Shown: piece after piece, positions 35,457-46,854 of the stretch
How positions within the stretch are numbered: the first letter of the stretch is position 1
Layout: every line of letters begins with the position of its first letter
NCBI GenBank assembly: GCA_032716605.1
Contig: CM064480.1
Coordinates: 28,324,129 to 28,388,128, forward strand
Direction of reading: 5' to 3'
From: Paralithodes platypus
Lineage: Eukaryota > Arthropoda > Malacostraca > Decapoda > Lithodidae
Length of the DNA: 64,000 nucleotides
Made by a program: the position numbers and the translations under genes
Notes under the pieces: model-generated
What the model saw: only the letters and a program-made list of their open reading frames with translations
What the model was told of the DNA's origin: nothing
The model's database searches: none

Positions 35457-36126
35457 CTGCCTCGTGGGGGTTGGTTGAGAGAGGTCCTTCCCATGCTGTT
35501 AGCTCCCTTGCTAGTGGCTAGAGGACTTGTAACCGCTTTTTTCCCATGCGGCTCGAGCTAGTGCGAGTATATATACAGTTCCTCGCCACTCTCTCCCTCA
35601 GATCTGGTTTCTAAAACGCATCTATCTTAACCCTTGCTACCTGTCCCCTGCTCCGCACCTGAGAATCTTTTCCTCTGCCTATCTCTCTCATTTTCCATAT
35701 CTTTCACCACCTTTTATTAATATTATACCCCCTCTGGTTAACTCTGCAAAATCAGCTTCATGCTGGCCAGTTGTATTGTGCGTTAAGGTCTGATATAACC
35801 CATGTATGTTAGTTGTTAAGATAAGTTGATCACGAAGCATTGGTTGGCATTCATATTGTTTAGTACTGCTTCCTTTAATTATTAGTGTTCTGCTGGATTA
35901 GATAATGCTAGACTAGGAGTCTGATATTATAAGGTATTGTTTCCTAGGAGTGCTGGCTTTAGTTAAAAGCTGCACGACATACCTGAGAACTGGAGTTGAT
36001 TGAGTAAATTCTAGTCTGTGTGCCATTGAGAGTAGAGCATGCACGAATGAGGGCTTTTTGCCTATACCATTCTGCACTGTTCTAAGCTCGTTGTTTGTCT
36101 TTGAGGTACGCCAGGAGAACGCTTTA

Positions 36127-36763
36127 CCCGGCAAGCGCGATAGGCCTCACGGAAGGCTTCCTATAGGGAACGCGATAGGCCTCACGGAAGCAGGACCATA
36201 AAAAAAGCCTTCCATAAAAAAAAAGGGCCTATCAAAACAAAGGAATTTGTCTCTAGGTGAGATAATTCCCCTCCAGTACTCATCCATGTAAATCTCACCC
36301 ACCCCCCTCCCCTCCTTCCCCACCTTATTCCCCCCTCCCTCCCCTCCTCAATTATCACCTATTTTTCCTCTTATTATCATCATTTATCGGTTATTTTTCT
36401 CTCCCGCGATAATGTAGCACAAGTGGGTTGCATAAAAGATCGTTATGCAACACCCAGACACCGGCACACACCGCCTCGCTCGTCTCAGTTGACTCCCAGA
36501 CAGCGAGAGGGGAGGGCTGCCTGTCTCTCTCTCTCGCCTGAGATTATGACCGGGTGGCCAATATCTTCGTTTTTCACCACCCAAATGCTTTTCCCACTTA
36601 TTTTAGCACTCTTGAAGGTTCATATATACATATATGTAAAATAAAAGCATACCGAAAACAAATAATGGTTTATATTGTAAATATAACGAATTCTGTCAGA
36701 ATCCAGGGCTAGAAATGCACAAATAACTACCCTAGCACCTACGTCTATATCGCGCTTGTCAGG
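36127..36763. mobile_element. piggyBac-type MITE (637 bp) in E2 5' LTR
   Basis: The ends are inverted repeats: CCCGGCAAGCGCGATA on the left and, reversed, CCTGACAAGCGCGATA on the right. TTAA follows the right end (36764-36767) and TTTA, a one-base variant, precedes the left (36123-36126). The empty site AACGCTTAATAC is intact in the other LTRs (about 5690, 42765). TTAA targeting with CCY-starting ends is typical of piggyBac elements. A 20-bp repeat CGCGATAGGCCTCACGGAAG occurs at 36136 and 36171 near the left end. The interior has a C-rich pyrimidine tract (about 36297-36350) and no transposase. Confidence 0.85.
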
Positions 36764-37586
36764 TTAATACTTCGGTATTAAGGTTTCTCAAGAGAGCTAC
36801 CCTTCCCTATAACGTAATATTTGACGCACAGACTTGAGATTTGCACTAGGCTATGCGGCATGCCATGCGCACCAGTATCTCGTATCATTGACTCTAGCTA
36901 GACTTTATCAGTCACAGTAGACATTAAGTATATTAACCTAATTACTCTTTCTATGCATACCCATTTATCATTACACAAGCATTTCGCAGCCTAGTTTGAT
37001 GTATGGAGACACAAACGACTTAGGCTCTTTTTGTTGATAGGAATACTGCATTGTCGTGGCGATTATTATTGGTGTAGTGTTTAGGATATTCTTGGCTCCG
37101 ACGGCATTATATATTCTGCCTTTTTGTGTGCATAGCCTGCACGAGCATTGTTCCGCTGCCTGCCTTTTTGGGTTCCATTTCCGATACGAGCATCTTTATA
37201 GCATCTAACATTTAAAGAAGATTCCTTGTTAGTGTTGAAGGACTTTAGTGCACTTTCTTTCATGCAGGAGTGCCTGACATTTATTGATTAAAGTAACGTA
37301 AGCTGTAACTTCTCTTACCACCTTACTTTGCATACCATAACCAAGCACCTTCGGTTATAGGTAGTAATAGGCTGTTTTCACATAACATTAAGCCTAGAGT
37401 AGACGCACATTTATTGAGAGTTTGATAGCCTATTATTGCATATAGAACTCTGTAGAGTATTTGTGTTCTTTGTTCACTGGGAATATACATCAGAGGTTGG
37501 ATCTAGCGCTTTCCGTTGTAGCATTTATGCCATTACTAGTCCAATGAATAAGAGCCCTGATATATTTGAACCCCAGTCGTAACAAA

Positions 37587-37602
37587 TGGCGACCTTACCT
37601 AG
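37587..37602 (+). other. Candidate tRNA primer binding site of E2
   Basis: TGGCGACCTTACC lies two bases after the LTR edge, in the same place as in E1. Confidence 0.6.
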
Positions 37603-37803
37603 AATTTGGTGAACCTACATTTATTAAGCAGGGAACATTTGTTGTTTTGGGGAATATTTTGCGGGGGTCAGCAAGAATATTTTTTTGTTTGCAACATAGT
37701 ATAGCCCTTGAGTATTTCCGATAATTTTTGTGTGTATATCGAGGTATAAGAGTTTGGGGTGCTTCTTTTCTGAATATTGTGGTGAGAAATTTTTGTGAGC
37801 ATC

Positions 37804-39250
37804 ATGTCTTATACCGGATCAGAGGAGAATGGAGACACAGTACGTAATGTCGAAACTGAGGAACAGCAGTATGATGATATGGTTAATCAGGTGAACTGTG
37901 AGGAGGATGCTAGGATATTTTTGCAATGGCCCGTTACTGCCGAGCGGTTGGAGGGTATGGATCGGTACGGTCTTCAATGCCTGGCTACAGCTATCGGTCA
38001 TGCGGTTACTAGCAGCATGACCAAGGATAACTTGATAACGTGTGTACTGGGCAGGGTGACTGGTGAGCGAGATGGGTTGAGTGCTCAGAGCCCTTCGGCC
38101 ATGCTTCCCCTACACTCGACTCCCAGCCATCCCAGTAGTTTGCCGACCCCGGGTACGCTTCCGCAGTTGGGTGGTGACTGGCAGGGTGGGTTGCCCCTGG
38201 GGGGACCACCGGTAATTTCAAACATTGTAGCACCTTCACCTCCTCAAGGGTTAACTCCAGAATTATTGCTTCAGCTCGAATTAGCTAAGATCCAGCAGCA
38301 AATAGAATTAGCCAAGGTAGAAGAGAGAAAAACTATCAGCTAGCAAAAATCCAAGCCGAGTCGACTAAGTACTGTGCCGACAGGGATGTAGAGAAGTCGC
38401 GAGTAGAGACAACGGGACAGCGACTTGGGGCTGGTAACCGTGCTCATGATCAATCTCTCTCGGACTTATTGAAACTGGTTCCGGTGTTTGATGAGAGTGG
38501 GGTAACAGAATTTTTCGCACGCTTTGAGAAGAAGTGCCAGGAACACCAGTGGCCAGAGAATAAATGGGCAGCACTTGTATCCTCTAGATTAATAGGCAAA
38601 GGTCTTAAAGCCTACGATGCGTTACCTTTGGAGTCATGTATTGTGTATGAGGATCTCAAGGAGGCTGTCCTGAGGGCTTACGAACTGCAACCAGAAACGT
38701 ACCGTTTGAAGTTCCGGGGTGTAACTAAGGGAAGAGATAGCACCTTTTTGGAACACGCCCGGGACTTGTCCGATGCTATGGGGAACTGGCTCCGATCTGA
38801 GAAGGTAACAACGTTTGATGGAGTTAAGCAGTTGATGATGTTGGAGCAGTTCTTTAAGAGCACGGGCGGTGATCTAACTTTGAACTTAAAGGAGAAAAAC
38901 CCAAGAACTCTAGTCGAAGCAGCAGAAATGGCTGATCGACGGCTGTCGTTGATTCGGGGTTGCGGGTCCTCACAGAAGTACGATGTAGGTGCTAAGGACC
39001 GTTATCCTCCCCCTCCCCGGAACAATGACACATTTAAACAGAAGAGCCAGGAAACTAAAACTGAATCCAAACCTTACACCACACCGTATGTGAAAAGTCA
39101 GGGGCCTTTTACATCACAGTATAAGCCGAAACCGAAATTTATGTGTTTTAGGTGCCACCAGGAGGGTCATAAGGCAAATGAGTGCCCTAGTCGACCTCCT
39201 CCGGCAGCCGTGTCTTTTGCTCACGGCATTGGAGTGTTCAAGAGGACATC
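37804..39250 (+). pseudogene. gag: gag of E2, frameshifted in the Gln-rich linker
   Basis: The ATG at 37804 starts MSYTGSEENGD, as in E1. The first frame ends at a TAG (38341-38343), caused by loss of part of the Gln-rich coding repeat that E1 retains at about 1560-1650. The frame used afterwards covers the capsid (about 38466-38960) with LQPETYRLKFR and the zinc knuckle CFRCHQEGHKANEC (about 39142-39183). E2 also keeps 57 bp at about 37890 lacking in E1. From 38344 onward the frame is continuous with pol, so gag and pol form one reading frame apart from this single break. Confidence 0.82.
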
Positions 39251-41321
39251 GGAGTTTGTTAGAGGCATTTCTTCCGAGGTAAAAACACTGCCAGTGCAGA
39301 AGGATCCGGAAGGCTTATTCCCTGTCTGTGATGCCTTTAGTGACCACAAGGGACTCGGTTGTGTGGAGTGGGGGGGTAGAAGACATGAGGTGAGAGTTTT
39401 GCGTGACACTGGGGCATCGCAAACACTGTTGAGAAATTTCACTGGTAAACCTGTCAATACGGCGCGGGTGGTTGTGGTTCAGGGAGTTAATGCGACAAGG
39501 TCATACCCGCTTGTAAGAATGAAGGTGGAAGTTGATGGTGTGACTCGGGACCTGGATGTAGGAATTGTGGAGAAGTTACCTGTTGGGGGCGTCGACCTCC
39601 TTCTCGGCAACGACTTTGCGGGACCTACTTCTGAGGCTCCACCCTTGGTCATTGCCGAGAAGCCGGCCGACGTGAGTAGGGAGGAGCAGGAGTGGGTTGA
39701 GAAGTGTCCGGTGCAGCCTATGGCGTGTGTTGTCACCAGAGATCCTGCATCCAGGGAGTCACATTCTGGTCAACAATCTTTAGATCAGCGGAGGAAGGGT
39801 ACCGAGAAGGGGTTGAAAGTTGATGCGGTTGAGAGTTTAGTGTCAACGAACCTTCTCTGGGACTCATTATTAGGACCACATTTCGAGTCTGGAGAAGACC
39901 CAGTAACTGTTCCTGAAGGGGCAGAGGATGGGCTTAAAAAGACGAAAGAGTTGAAGGAGGACAGTGATGCACAGTCGGGAGATGTAGCAACAAGGTACCC
40001 TGACGCGTACCCTATGAGAAATGGGTCGGCGAAGACGGTGGTCCGAAGCTTGCTAGTGTATTTTTCCCGGTATGGTTACCCGCAGGGGATTCATTCGGTC
40101 CAGGGACCCAACTTCACTTCTAGCCTCTTGGTTCAAGCAATGCCGCAGCATGAGATTGTTGGGGTTGTGTCATCTGCGTATCATCCGGAGAGCCAGGGTG
40201 TGTTGGAGCGGTGGCACTCAGCCTTGAAATCTGTGCTTCGTTATTGTTGCTTTGAGAGTGGGAGGGATTGGGATCTTGGCCTGCCATGTGTTTTGTTTGC
40301 TGTGTGGGAGGTACCTGGAGAGAGTTTGGGATTCAGCCCTAATGAGCTCGTCTTTGGACACCGTGTCAGAGGGCCTCTCCATATGGTTGAAGAAGTATGG
40401 GAGGGCGCAGAAAAACCTTGTTCTATGCTCAAGTGTGTCCTCAACAGTCGAGAACGGATGTTGCGCAGTCTGGAGTTGGCTGGCCGTAATTTGACTAGCT
40501 CTCAGGCCCTCAGGAAGGACAGGTACGACCTCAAGGTTGAACTCAGGGAGTTTCACGTGGGTCAGGAGGTGTTGATTCTACTGCCCCTTGTAGGTCACCC
40601 CTTATCCGCGAAGTACGCTGGTCCTTATAGGGTGGTGGAGGAGCTATCAGACCTGGGTTACTTGGTAGCCACTCCAGACAGACGGAAGCGCAATCAGTTA
40701 TGTCACGTTAATCTCATGAAGGAGTATGGGAGGCACCCCCCTGAGCCTCTCACTGTGCCTGTGATGACGTTTAGCAGTCAAGGTGGAGAAGGAGAACGGG
40801 ACAGTCAAGCTCAGGTGGAGGATAACTGGAAGGATAAGAAGTTCAAATGGGCGCCTGAGTGTGAGAAGGTGTTTAGAGAAGTAAACCACCTGTTGTGCAC
40901 TCACCCGATCCTCAGGGCCCCTGACTTTAGCCTACCTTTCCAACTAGCAACGGAGGCTAGTGGTGTGGGGGCTGGTGCCGTCCTTGTGGAAAAGGACGAT
41001 GATGGGCTGGAGCATCCTGTTAGTTTCTGCTCGGAGAAGTACAATTCGGCCCAGGGGAGCTGCTCTGTTGTCGAGGAGGAGCTGCTGGCGGTTGTACTTG
41101 CTCTGAGGCATTTCGAGGTCTGTGTTCCAGCCTATGGTCCGGTCGTTGTAGTTTACCCAGATCATCACCCTCTCAAGTTCTTGGACCAGTTTCACAATCG
41201 GAATATGAGGCTGACCAGGTGGTCACTAAGGTTACTGGTATATAACCTGGACATACGCCATATTGCCGGTTGTGACAACGTGGTTGCAGATGGTCGTTCA
41301 AGGGTATATGATCCTGGGTAG
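39251..41321 (+). pseudogene. pol: pol of E2: protease, partial integrase, RT tail, RNase H
   Basis: The frame stays open through 950 codons counted from 38469. The protease active site DTGAS is at about residue 312 and a second protease landmark, LLGNDF, at about 375. A Lys/Glu-rich linker follows, then an integrase core entered late (DVATRYPDAYP, about 505). The second catalytic Asp is replaced by Val (SVQGPNF) and the Glu is kept (LERWH). Next come a C-terminal domain with AGPYRVV, a fragment of RT thumb (KFKWAPECEKVF) and RNase H (about 820-945, first Asp replaced by Glu in TEAS). The usual RT palm with YxDD is absent. The frame is intact, but enzyme activity is not expected. Listed as a defective gene on domain grounds, not frame breaks. 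Confidence 0.82.
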
Positions 41322-41795
41322 ATTGACACACGGGTAGCCTCCTGCTTTAGTTTGAATAGTATTTTGCGCTTGGTGCTTGTTGGCTCGCGGTTGTAGCCCA
41401 GCGTATTGGGTTGTAAAGCAGGAGTTGAGCGTTTGGTATAGAAGAAAAAACTAGGCTTGCCCCTATAGTGCAGCCGAAATAAACAAATTATAAACATAAA
41501 AATCAAATAAAAACTCTTTCTTTGATAGTTGAATTTTTTTAGTATGTTATAGCAGTAATTCTGAGTTGCACCCCTCTCAGAATGCCGGGCTAGAGAAGCT
41601 CGCTCTTAAGGAGCATAACTACATATAATTTAACCTATGGTGTTGGTGAGGGTTATAATTTTGAAAAATGTTTTGTTGAAGAACTGTGCCAGATATTTTA
41701 CTGCCGCTGGGTGATGGGAAGTGGAGATATAGCATGGGTTCTAACCATCAGATTTTTGTGAGCCTTGGGGCCTCTGAGAAAAATCTTGGGGGGGG
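41322..41795 (+). other. E2 3' untranslated region and polypurine tract
   Basis: Noncoding sequence like 4241-4713, ending in AAAATCTTGGGGGGGG next to the 3' LTR. Confidence 0.7.
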
Positions 41796-43589
41796 TGTGA
41801 CGTTAACCACTCCGTTAGAACCGCATGGCTTGTCCTACAGTGACTCGCTAGGATCGCCAGGGCAGTGGATGGGGCCACAGTTTATGTATTAGAGTGTGCT
41901 TTATTTCATATGAAAGCTCGTGTCATGGGCAGTCCAGAAAGGCTCTTTGTTTTCACCCATGTCAAGGCTTTATATTTAATTGTAAAGTATATGTTTTATC
42001 ATTAACTAGTAATGATGGGATCTGGAAGAGAGAGAGAGAGAGTAGAACAGAGTGAGAGGGAGCGTGCAGTGTTTTTGTCCTGCTCGATGACGTCACGGCT
42101 GGCTGCCTCGTGGGGGTTGGTTGAGAGAGGTCCTTCCCATGCTGTTAGCTCCCTTGCTAGTGGCTAGAGGACTTGTAACCGCTTTTTTCCCACGCGGCTC
42201 GAGCTAGTGCGAGTATATATACAGTTCCTCGCCACTCTCTCCCTCAGATCTGGTTTCTAGAACGCATCTATCATAACCCTTGCTACCTGTCCCCTGCTCT
42301 GCACCTGAGAATCTTTTCCTCTGCCTATCTCTCTCATTTTCCATATCTTTCACCACCTTTTATTAATATTATACCCCCTCTGGTTAACTCTGCAAAATCA
42401 GCTTCATGCTGGCCAGTTGTATTGTGCGTTAAGGTCTGATATAGCCTATGTATGTTAGTTGTTAAGATAAGTTGATCACGAAGCATTGGTTGGCATTCAT
42501 ATTGTTTAGTGCTGCTTCCTTTAATTATTAGTGTTCTGCTGGATTAGATAATGCTAGACTAGGAGTCTGATATTATAAGGTATTGTTTCCTATGAGTGCT
42601 GGCTTTAGTTAAAAGCTGCACGACATACCTGAGAACTGGAGTTGATTGAGTAAATTCTAGTCTGTGTGCCATTGAGAGTAGAGCATGCACGAATGAGGGC
42701 TTTTTGCCTATACCATTCTGCACTGTTCTAAGCTCGTTGTTTGTCTTTGAGGTACGCCAGGAGAACGCTTAATACATCGGTATTAAAGTTTCTCAAGAGA
42801 GCTACCCTTCCCTATAACGTAATATTTTACGCACAGACTTGAGATTTGCACTAGGCTATGTGGCATGCCATGCGCACCAGTATCTCGTATCATTGACTCT
42901 AGCTAGACTTTATCAATCATAGTAGACATTAAGTATATTAACCTAATTACTCTTTTTATGCATACCCATTTATGATTACACAAGCATTTCGCAGCCTAGT
43001 TTGATGTATGGAGACACAAACGACTTAGGCTCTTTTTGTTGATAGGAATACTGCATTGTCGTGGCGATTATTATTGTTGTAGTGTTTAGGATATTCTTGG
43101 CCCCGACTGCATTATATATTCTGCCTTTTTGTGTGCATAGCCTGCACGAGCATTGTTCCGCTGCCTGCCTTTTTGGGTTCCATTTCCGATACGAGCATCT
43201 TTATAGCATCTAACATTTAAAGAAGATTCCTTGTTAGTGTTGAAGGACTTTAGTGCACTTTCTTTCATGCAGGAGTGCCTGACATTTATTGATTAAAGTA
43301 ACGTAAGCTGTAACTTCTCTTACCACCTTACTTTGCATACCATAACCAAGCACCTTCGGTTATAGGTAGTAATAGGCTGTTTTCACATAACATTAAGCCT
43401 AGAGTAGACGCACATTTATTGAGAGTTTGATAGCCTATTATTGCATATAGAACTCTGTAGAGTATTTGTGTTCTTTGTTCACTGGGAATATACATCAGAG
43501 GTTGGATCTAGCGCTTTCCGTTGTAGCATTTATGCCATTACTAGTCCAATGAATAAGAGCCCTGATATATTTGAACCCCAGTCGTAACA
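41796..43589 (+). repeat. 3' LTR of E2 (1794 bp)
   Basis: Starts TGTGACG and ends CGTAACA. It has an intact CRE-like TGACGTCA at 42088-42095 and TATATATA at 42214-42221. The piggyBac target site here is unoccupied (CGCTTAATAC at about 42768). It is followed by AGGT, matching the left flank. Confidence 0.94.
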
Positions 43590-44041
43590 AGGTGGAGCAG
43601 CCCGGCCAGGAAGTCGCCTCTCTGGGCAGAGCTGCCCGGCCAGGTAGTCTTTCTCTGGGTATCTTTGACAACGGCCGACTAAGCACCTCTCCATCCCCTC
43701 CCATCAGATCCTCCACTTTCTTAACTTTAGGATCAAGTGAAGTGACCTAAAATTAATGGGAGTAACTGGTACTGTGGTGCTTCGTACTTATAATTCGTCG
43801 TATAACTAGGTCATGCTTCGTATAATGTAAATCGGAAAATAAAATGGAATTGCTGGGTATCTTTGACAACGACTGCCTAAGCACTACTCCATCCCTTACC
43901 TTCAGATCCTCCACTTTCTTAACTTTAGGATCAAGTGAAGTGACCTAAAATGAATGGGAGTAACTGGTACTGTGGTGCTTCGTACTTATAATTCGTCGTA
44001 TAGCTAGGTCATGCTTCGTATACTGTAAATCGGAATATAAA

Positions 44042-44170
44042 ATGGAATTGTTCATGTTTTTCTTTTATTTGCCCTTCCTAGTTTTTACAATTTCTTCTCT
44101 CAGTGAAAGATGTCGTGGACAAATAATTGACTATTCGATTTCTTTATATTTTTCACACACACAAATTTAG
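44042..44170 (+). other. Repeat-borne 42-aa frame with signal-peptide-like start
   Basis: Same family as 21184-21312; hydrophobic start MELFMFFFYLPFLVF and end FSHTQI. It lies about 100 bp upstream of copy 2 of the unknown ORF. Confidence 0.3.
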
Positions 44171-44273
44171 ACCCTCCCGAAGAAAAAAGGTTCATCGCCA
44201 ACTCAAGTCGTATAGCAGAATTTATTTTTGGTGAGTCGTCTGACTGGGGTGGAATAATAATTCCAATGTAAGC

Positions 44274-46235
44274 GTGGACTATGGAGTGGAACAATGCGTG
44301 AGAGACTATATTCTTCAGAGAAAAGTATGTTGTGATGATGACAGTGAAACTCTACACGAAGACGACGGCACATTAAAAGATAGCGTAGGGATGGTACAGT
44401 CTGAATCTAACATATCCCCGATAATTGTCACCCATCAAAATATGAAGGAGCAAGATGAACCTGATACAGATGTTAACGATACAGTTTCGGTAGACACTGT
44501 TGAAGATAATCTATCAACAGAAAAGGTTATTACCCATAACACCACCAATGAGGCAGCTAGCGTTAACAATGATTTGTTTTCTCATTTGTGCGGGGGAGAC
44601 TCCGCCAATAGCCATAGGATGATTAAATGTGGGAGCGTTACAGGGGACGAGGAGAGAAACGATGAAAATAATATTATGGACATCGAAGAAGGGGGCATTG
44701 TTGACGTTAACGAGGTTTCAAAAGAAAAAGATAATGGAGGTGAAGATAATTGGACAACCCCCCAACCTACATCCTCTCGCAGTAGAAGTAGAGAAATTCC
44801 ATTGTCGGTTCACCCCTTCTAAATCGTCTCTTCAATCTCCAATCCACGTGAATGGGCACATGGCAATTTCCGTTCCTTTGCATCTCCTTCAGGTGAGACT
44901 GGTCCAAACACTCTTCACCGTTTTAGCCGACATTCATGTCATTTTTATCCTACTATGGACAGAAGTAGTATTTACCGCAAATCGGAAGAGTCCGACAATA
45001 CATCGGCGTATACCGTGACGCCCTACAATGCACGGCGACCTCGCCGTTACCTTCCGAGCCCTCCGAGCCCTTCATCCTACAGAAACTTGTTGCTTCCCAT
45101 AGGCGAATCCAAACTGCACACTCGACGTTGGGACAGAAGGGCAGGTAAGAGCAAGTGGCAACCTTCTGGCAAACGAGGTATCGTTTCAGAGACGCACCCA
45201 ACCACACCTACTACCAGACCTTGCAAAAGACACCTTCCTTCACGGTCACCTGATCCCAACACCGTCGATTACCCTTCATGTCCCGTAACCCCTGCTACCA
45301 CTACGGCTACTTCCACCGCTGCCGCTACTTCAAAAAGGAAAAGGTATAGAGGTACCGAAGATAAAAAAGAATCCTCCCAAAGGCCAAAGCCGTTTCATTG
45401 ATTTTTGGAGGATCACCACGACTATGCACCCCTCTCGAGACATTTTCCTAGCTCGGTACAGTTGCGTGGTCCCATTGTCTCCTCCTCCGCCCTCAAGGGA
45501 ACGGAGAGTGCCAATGATGCTAGCCAGAGTAGCTTCTCTTCGTTCTCTTCCTCTTGTGCGCCAAACTCCAACACCGAGAGTATTTTCAACCAGGTCGGAA
45601 GGGCAGTGACCAATATGGCGAGCAAAGAGATGAAAGCCAGAATAGACGAGAGAGTCAACGATACCGTGTTAAAGGTTAAGGTGGAAATGTTACGATTTCA
45701 GATCAAGGGAATGAAATGTGCCTCCCTGGCGGATGCGATTGTTGGGTACTGCGTCGGTGATAAGTTGCACAACCCCTCGCAGGAACATTTGAGTCTATTG
45801 AAGAAAATGTTGGCCATTGAATTAACGGCTAATATGTTTGGTCGGTATGCCAAGATACAAGACTTAAAGTCGGCTGAATTATTTAGAAAATCGAACGATA
45901 CCTTAGAAATTATTCAGAGAGAGCAAGTCATGTGTAATCCCATGTTCTCAGATTTGGACTTCACTCCTCTGGAATGTAAGAGCTACAAAGAGAGGAGTAG
46001 TTCCGAACGACCGGGCGACGGCGGAGGAGGAGGAGGAAACATGGTTACACATCCGTCACCTTCCTCGACTCACAGAGTCGAGGAGGGTGATAGCGGCGAC
46101 GCTACAGGTAATGCCGCCGACTTGATGAGGGGTACTTTAGTGGCCATACCCAAGGGCAACGCAACATCACATTTCAGATGGGGGTACCGTTCCCAAACCT
46201 ACACACTCTCCCTCTCGCTGTCACGATTCGTATAA
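44274..46235 (+). pseudogene. Unknown mosaic ORF family, copy 2, single frame with two nonsense codons
   Basis: One frame runs for 654 codons, interrupted only by TAA (44820-44822, where copy 1 has GAA) and TGA (45399-45401). The start is unclear: no ATG stands at the head of the shared sequence, and the frame begins at GTG after an upstream TGA at 44241. Regions: acidic (about codons 20-175), Ser/Arg basic (190-290), Pro/Thr/Ser with an SKRKRYRG patch (300-375), Ser-rich (395-440), a helical domain (440-575) with QIKGMKCASLADAIV and FGRYAKIQDLKSAELF, then a GDGGGGGGN run. The last ~15 codons are mosaic DNA (SLSLSLSRFV). I recognise no family. A structural or nucleic-acid-binding protein of a transposon or an old integrated virus is possible but untested. 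Confidence 0.6.
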
Positions 46236-46854
46236 TGTGTCGTATAGCTAGGTCATGCTTCGTTTAATCATGCGTCATCTACTGTCCTAGGTCATGCTTC
46301 GTATAATGTGTCGCACCCCCAGTCAGACGCCTGACCAAAAATAATCCCACAAAAATCTCTCTTGGTGGGAACAGCCCGACCAGGTAGTCTCTCCTAAATT
46401 TTTGTGGGTGAGTCGCCGCAGGAGCCCGGCCAGTTAGTCTTTCTCTACTGTAGGTGGAGCAGCCCGGCCAGGTAGTCGCCTTTCTGAGTGGAGCAACCCG
46501 GCCAGGTAGTCTCTCTCTGGATATCTATGACAACAGCGGACTAAGCACCTCTCAATCCCCTCCCATCAGATCCTCCACTTTCTTAACTTTAGGATCAAGT
46601 AAAGTGACCTAAAATTAATGGGAGTAACTAGTACTGTGGTGCTTCGTACTTATAATTCGTCGTATAGCTAGGTCATGTTTCGTATAATGTAAATCGGAAA
46701 ATAAAATGGAATTTTTCATATTTATCTATTATTTGTCCTTCCTAGTTTTTACAATTTCTTCTCTCCTAAATTTTTGTGGGTGAAAGATCGTTTCATAACC
46801 CAATCGAGGGGCCGAATACGGTCTCGTGTGTGCCTGTGTTGGCACAGGTGCACC

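Larger units (their letters stand above)
34731..37584 (+). repeat. 5' LTR of E2, interrupted by gap and MITE
   Basis: The LTR spans 2854 bp here. Removing the 100 N plus a 319-bp exact duplication beside them, and the 637-bp MITE with its 4-bp duplicated TTAA, leaves 1794 bp, the exact length of the E2 3' LTR. It shares with that LTR variants absent from E1 (for example CCTTGTTAGTGTTG). Confidence 0.93.
34731..43589 (+). mobile_element. Gmr1-like Ty3/gypsy LTR retrotransposon copy E2, complete ends
   Basis: Both LTRs, the primer site, gag-pol, the polypurine tract and a 4-bp AGGT duplication are present. The interior is 4211 bp. Domain order is capsid, zinc knuckle, protease, partial integrase, RT tail, RNase H. 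Because the RT palm and integrase N-terminus are missing in both copies while the LTRs are intact, this is a non-autonomous lineage that spread after those losses. Insertion into a mosaic module dates it after formation of the mosaic. Confidence 0.92.
43590..46854. repeat. Mosaic repeat block C
   Basis: Continues the module series interrupted by E2. The GGATCAAGTGAAGTGACC unit occurs twice in tandem (about 43735 and 43930) and again near 46595. The block holds copy 2 of the unknown ORF and ends inside the hairpin module where the LINE starts. Confidence 0.85.

Noticed and set aside
35352..35561. Frame running through the N gap
   Set aside because: It consists of unknown bases plus duplicated LTR sequence.
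39760..41321. Chimeric fusion of two different retroelements to explain integrase before RNase H
   Set aside because: The order is normal for the Gmr1 clade and is shared by both copies, so a special fusion is not needed.
44274..46235. Assignment of the unknown ORF to an integrated large DNA virus of crustaceans
   Set aside because: Composition alone suggests it, and no recognisable viral core gene is present in the window. Kept only as an untested possibility.
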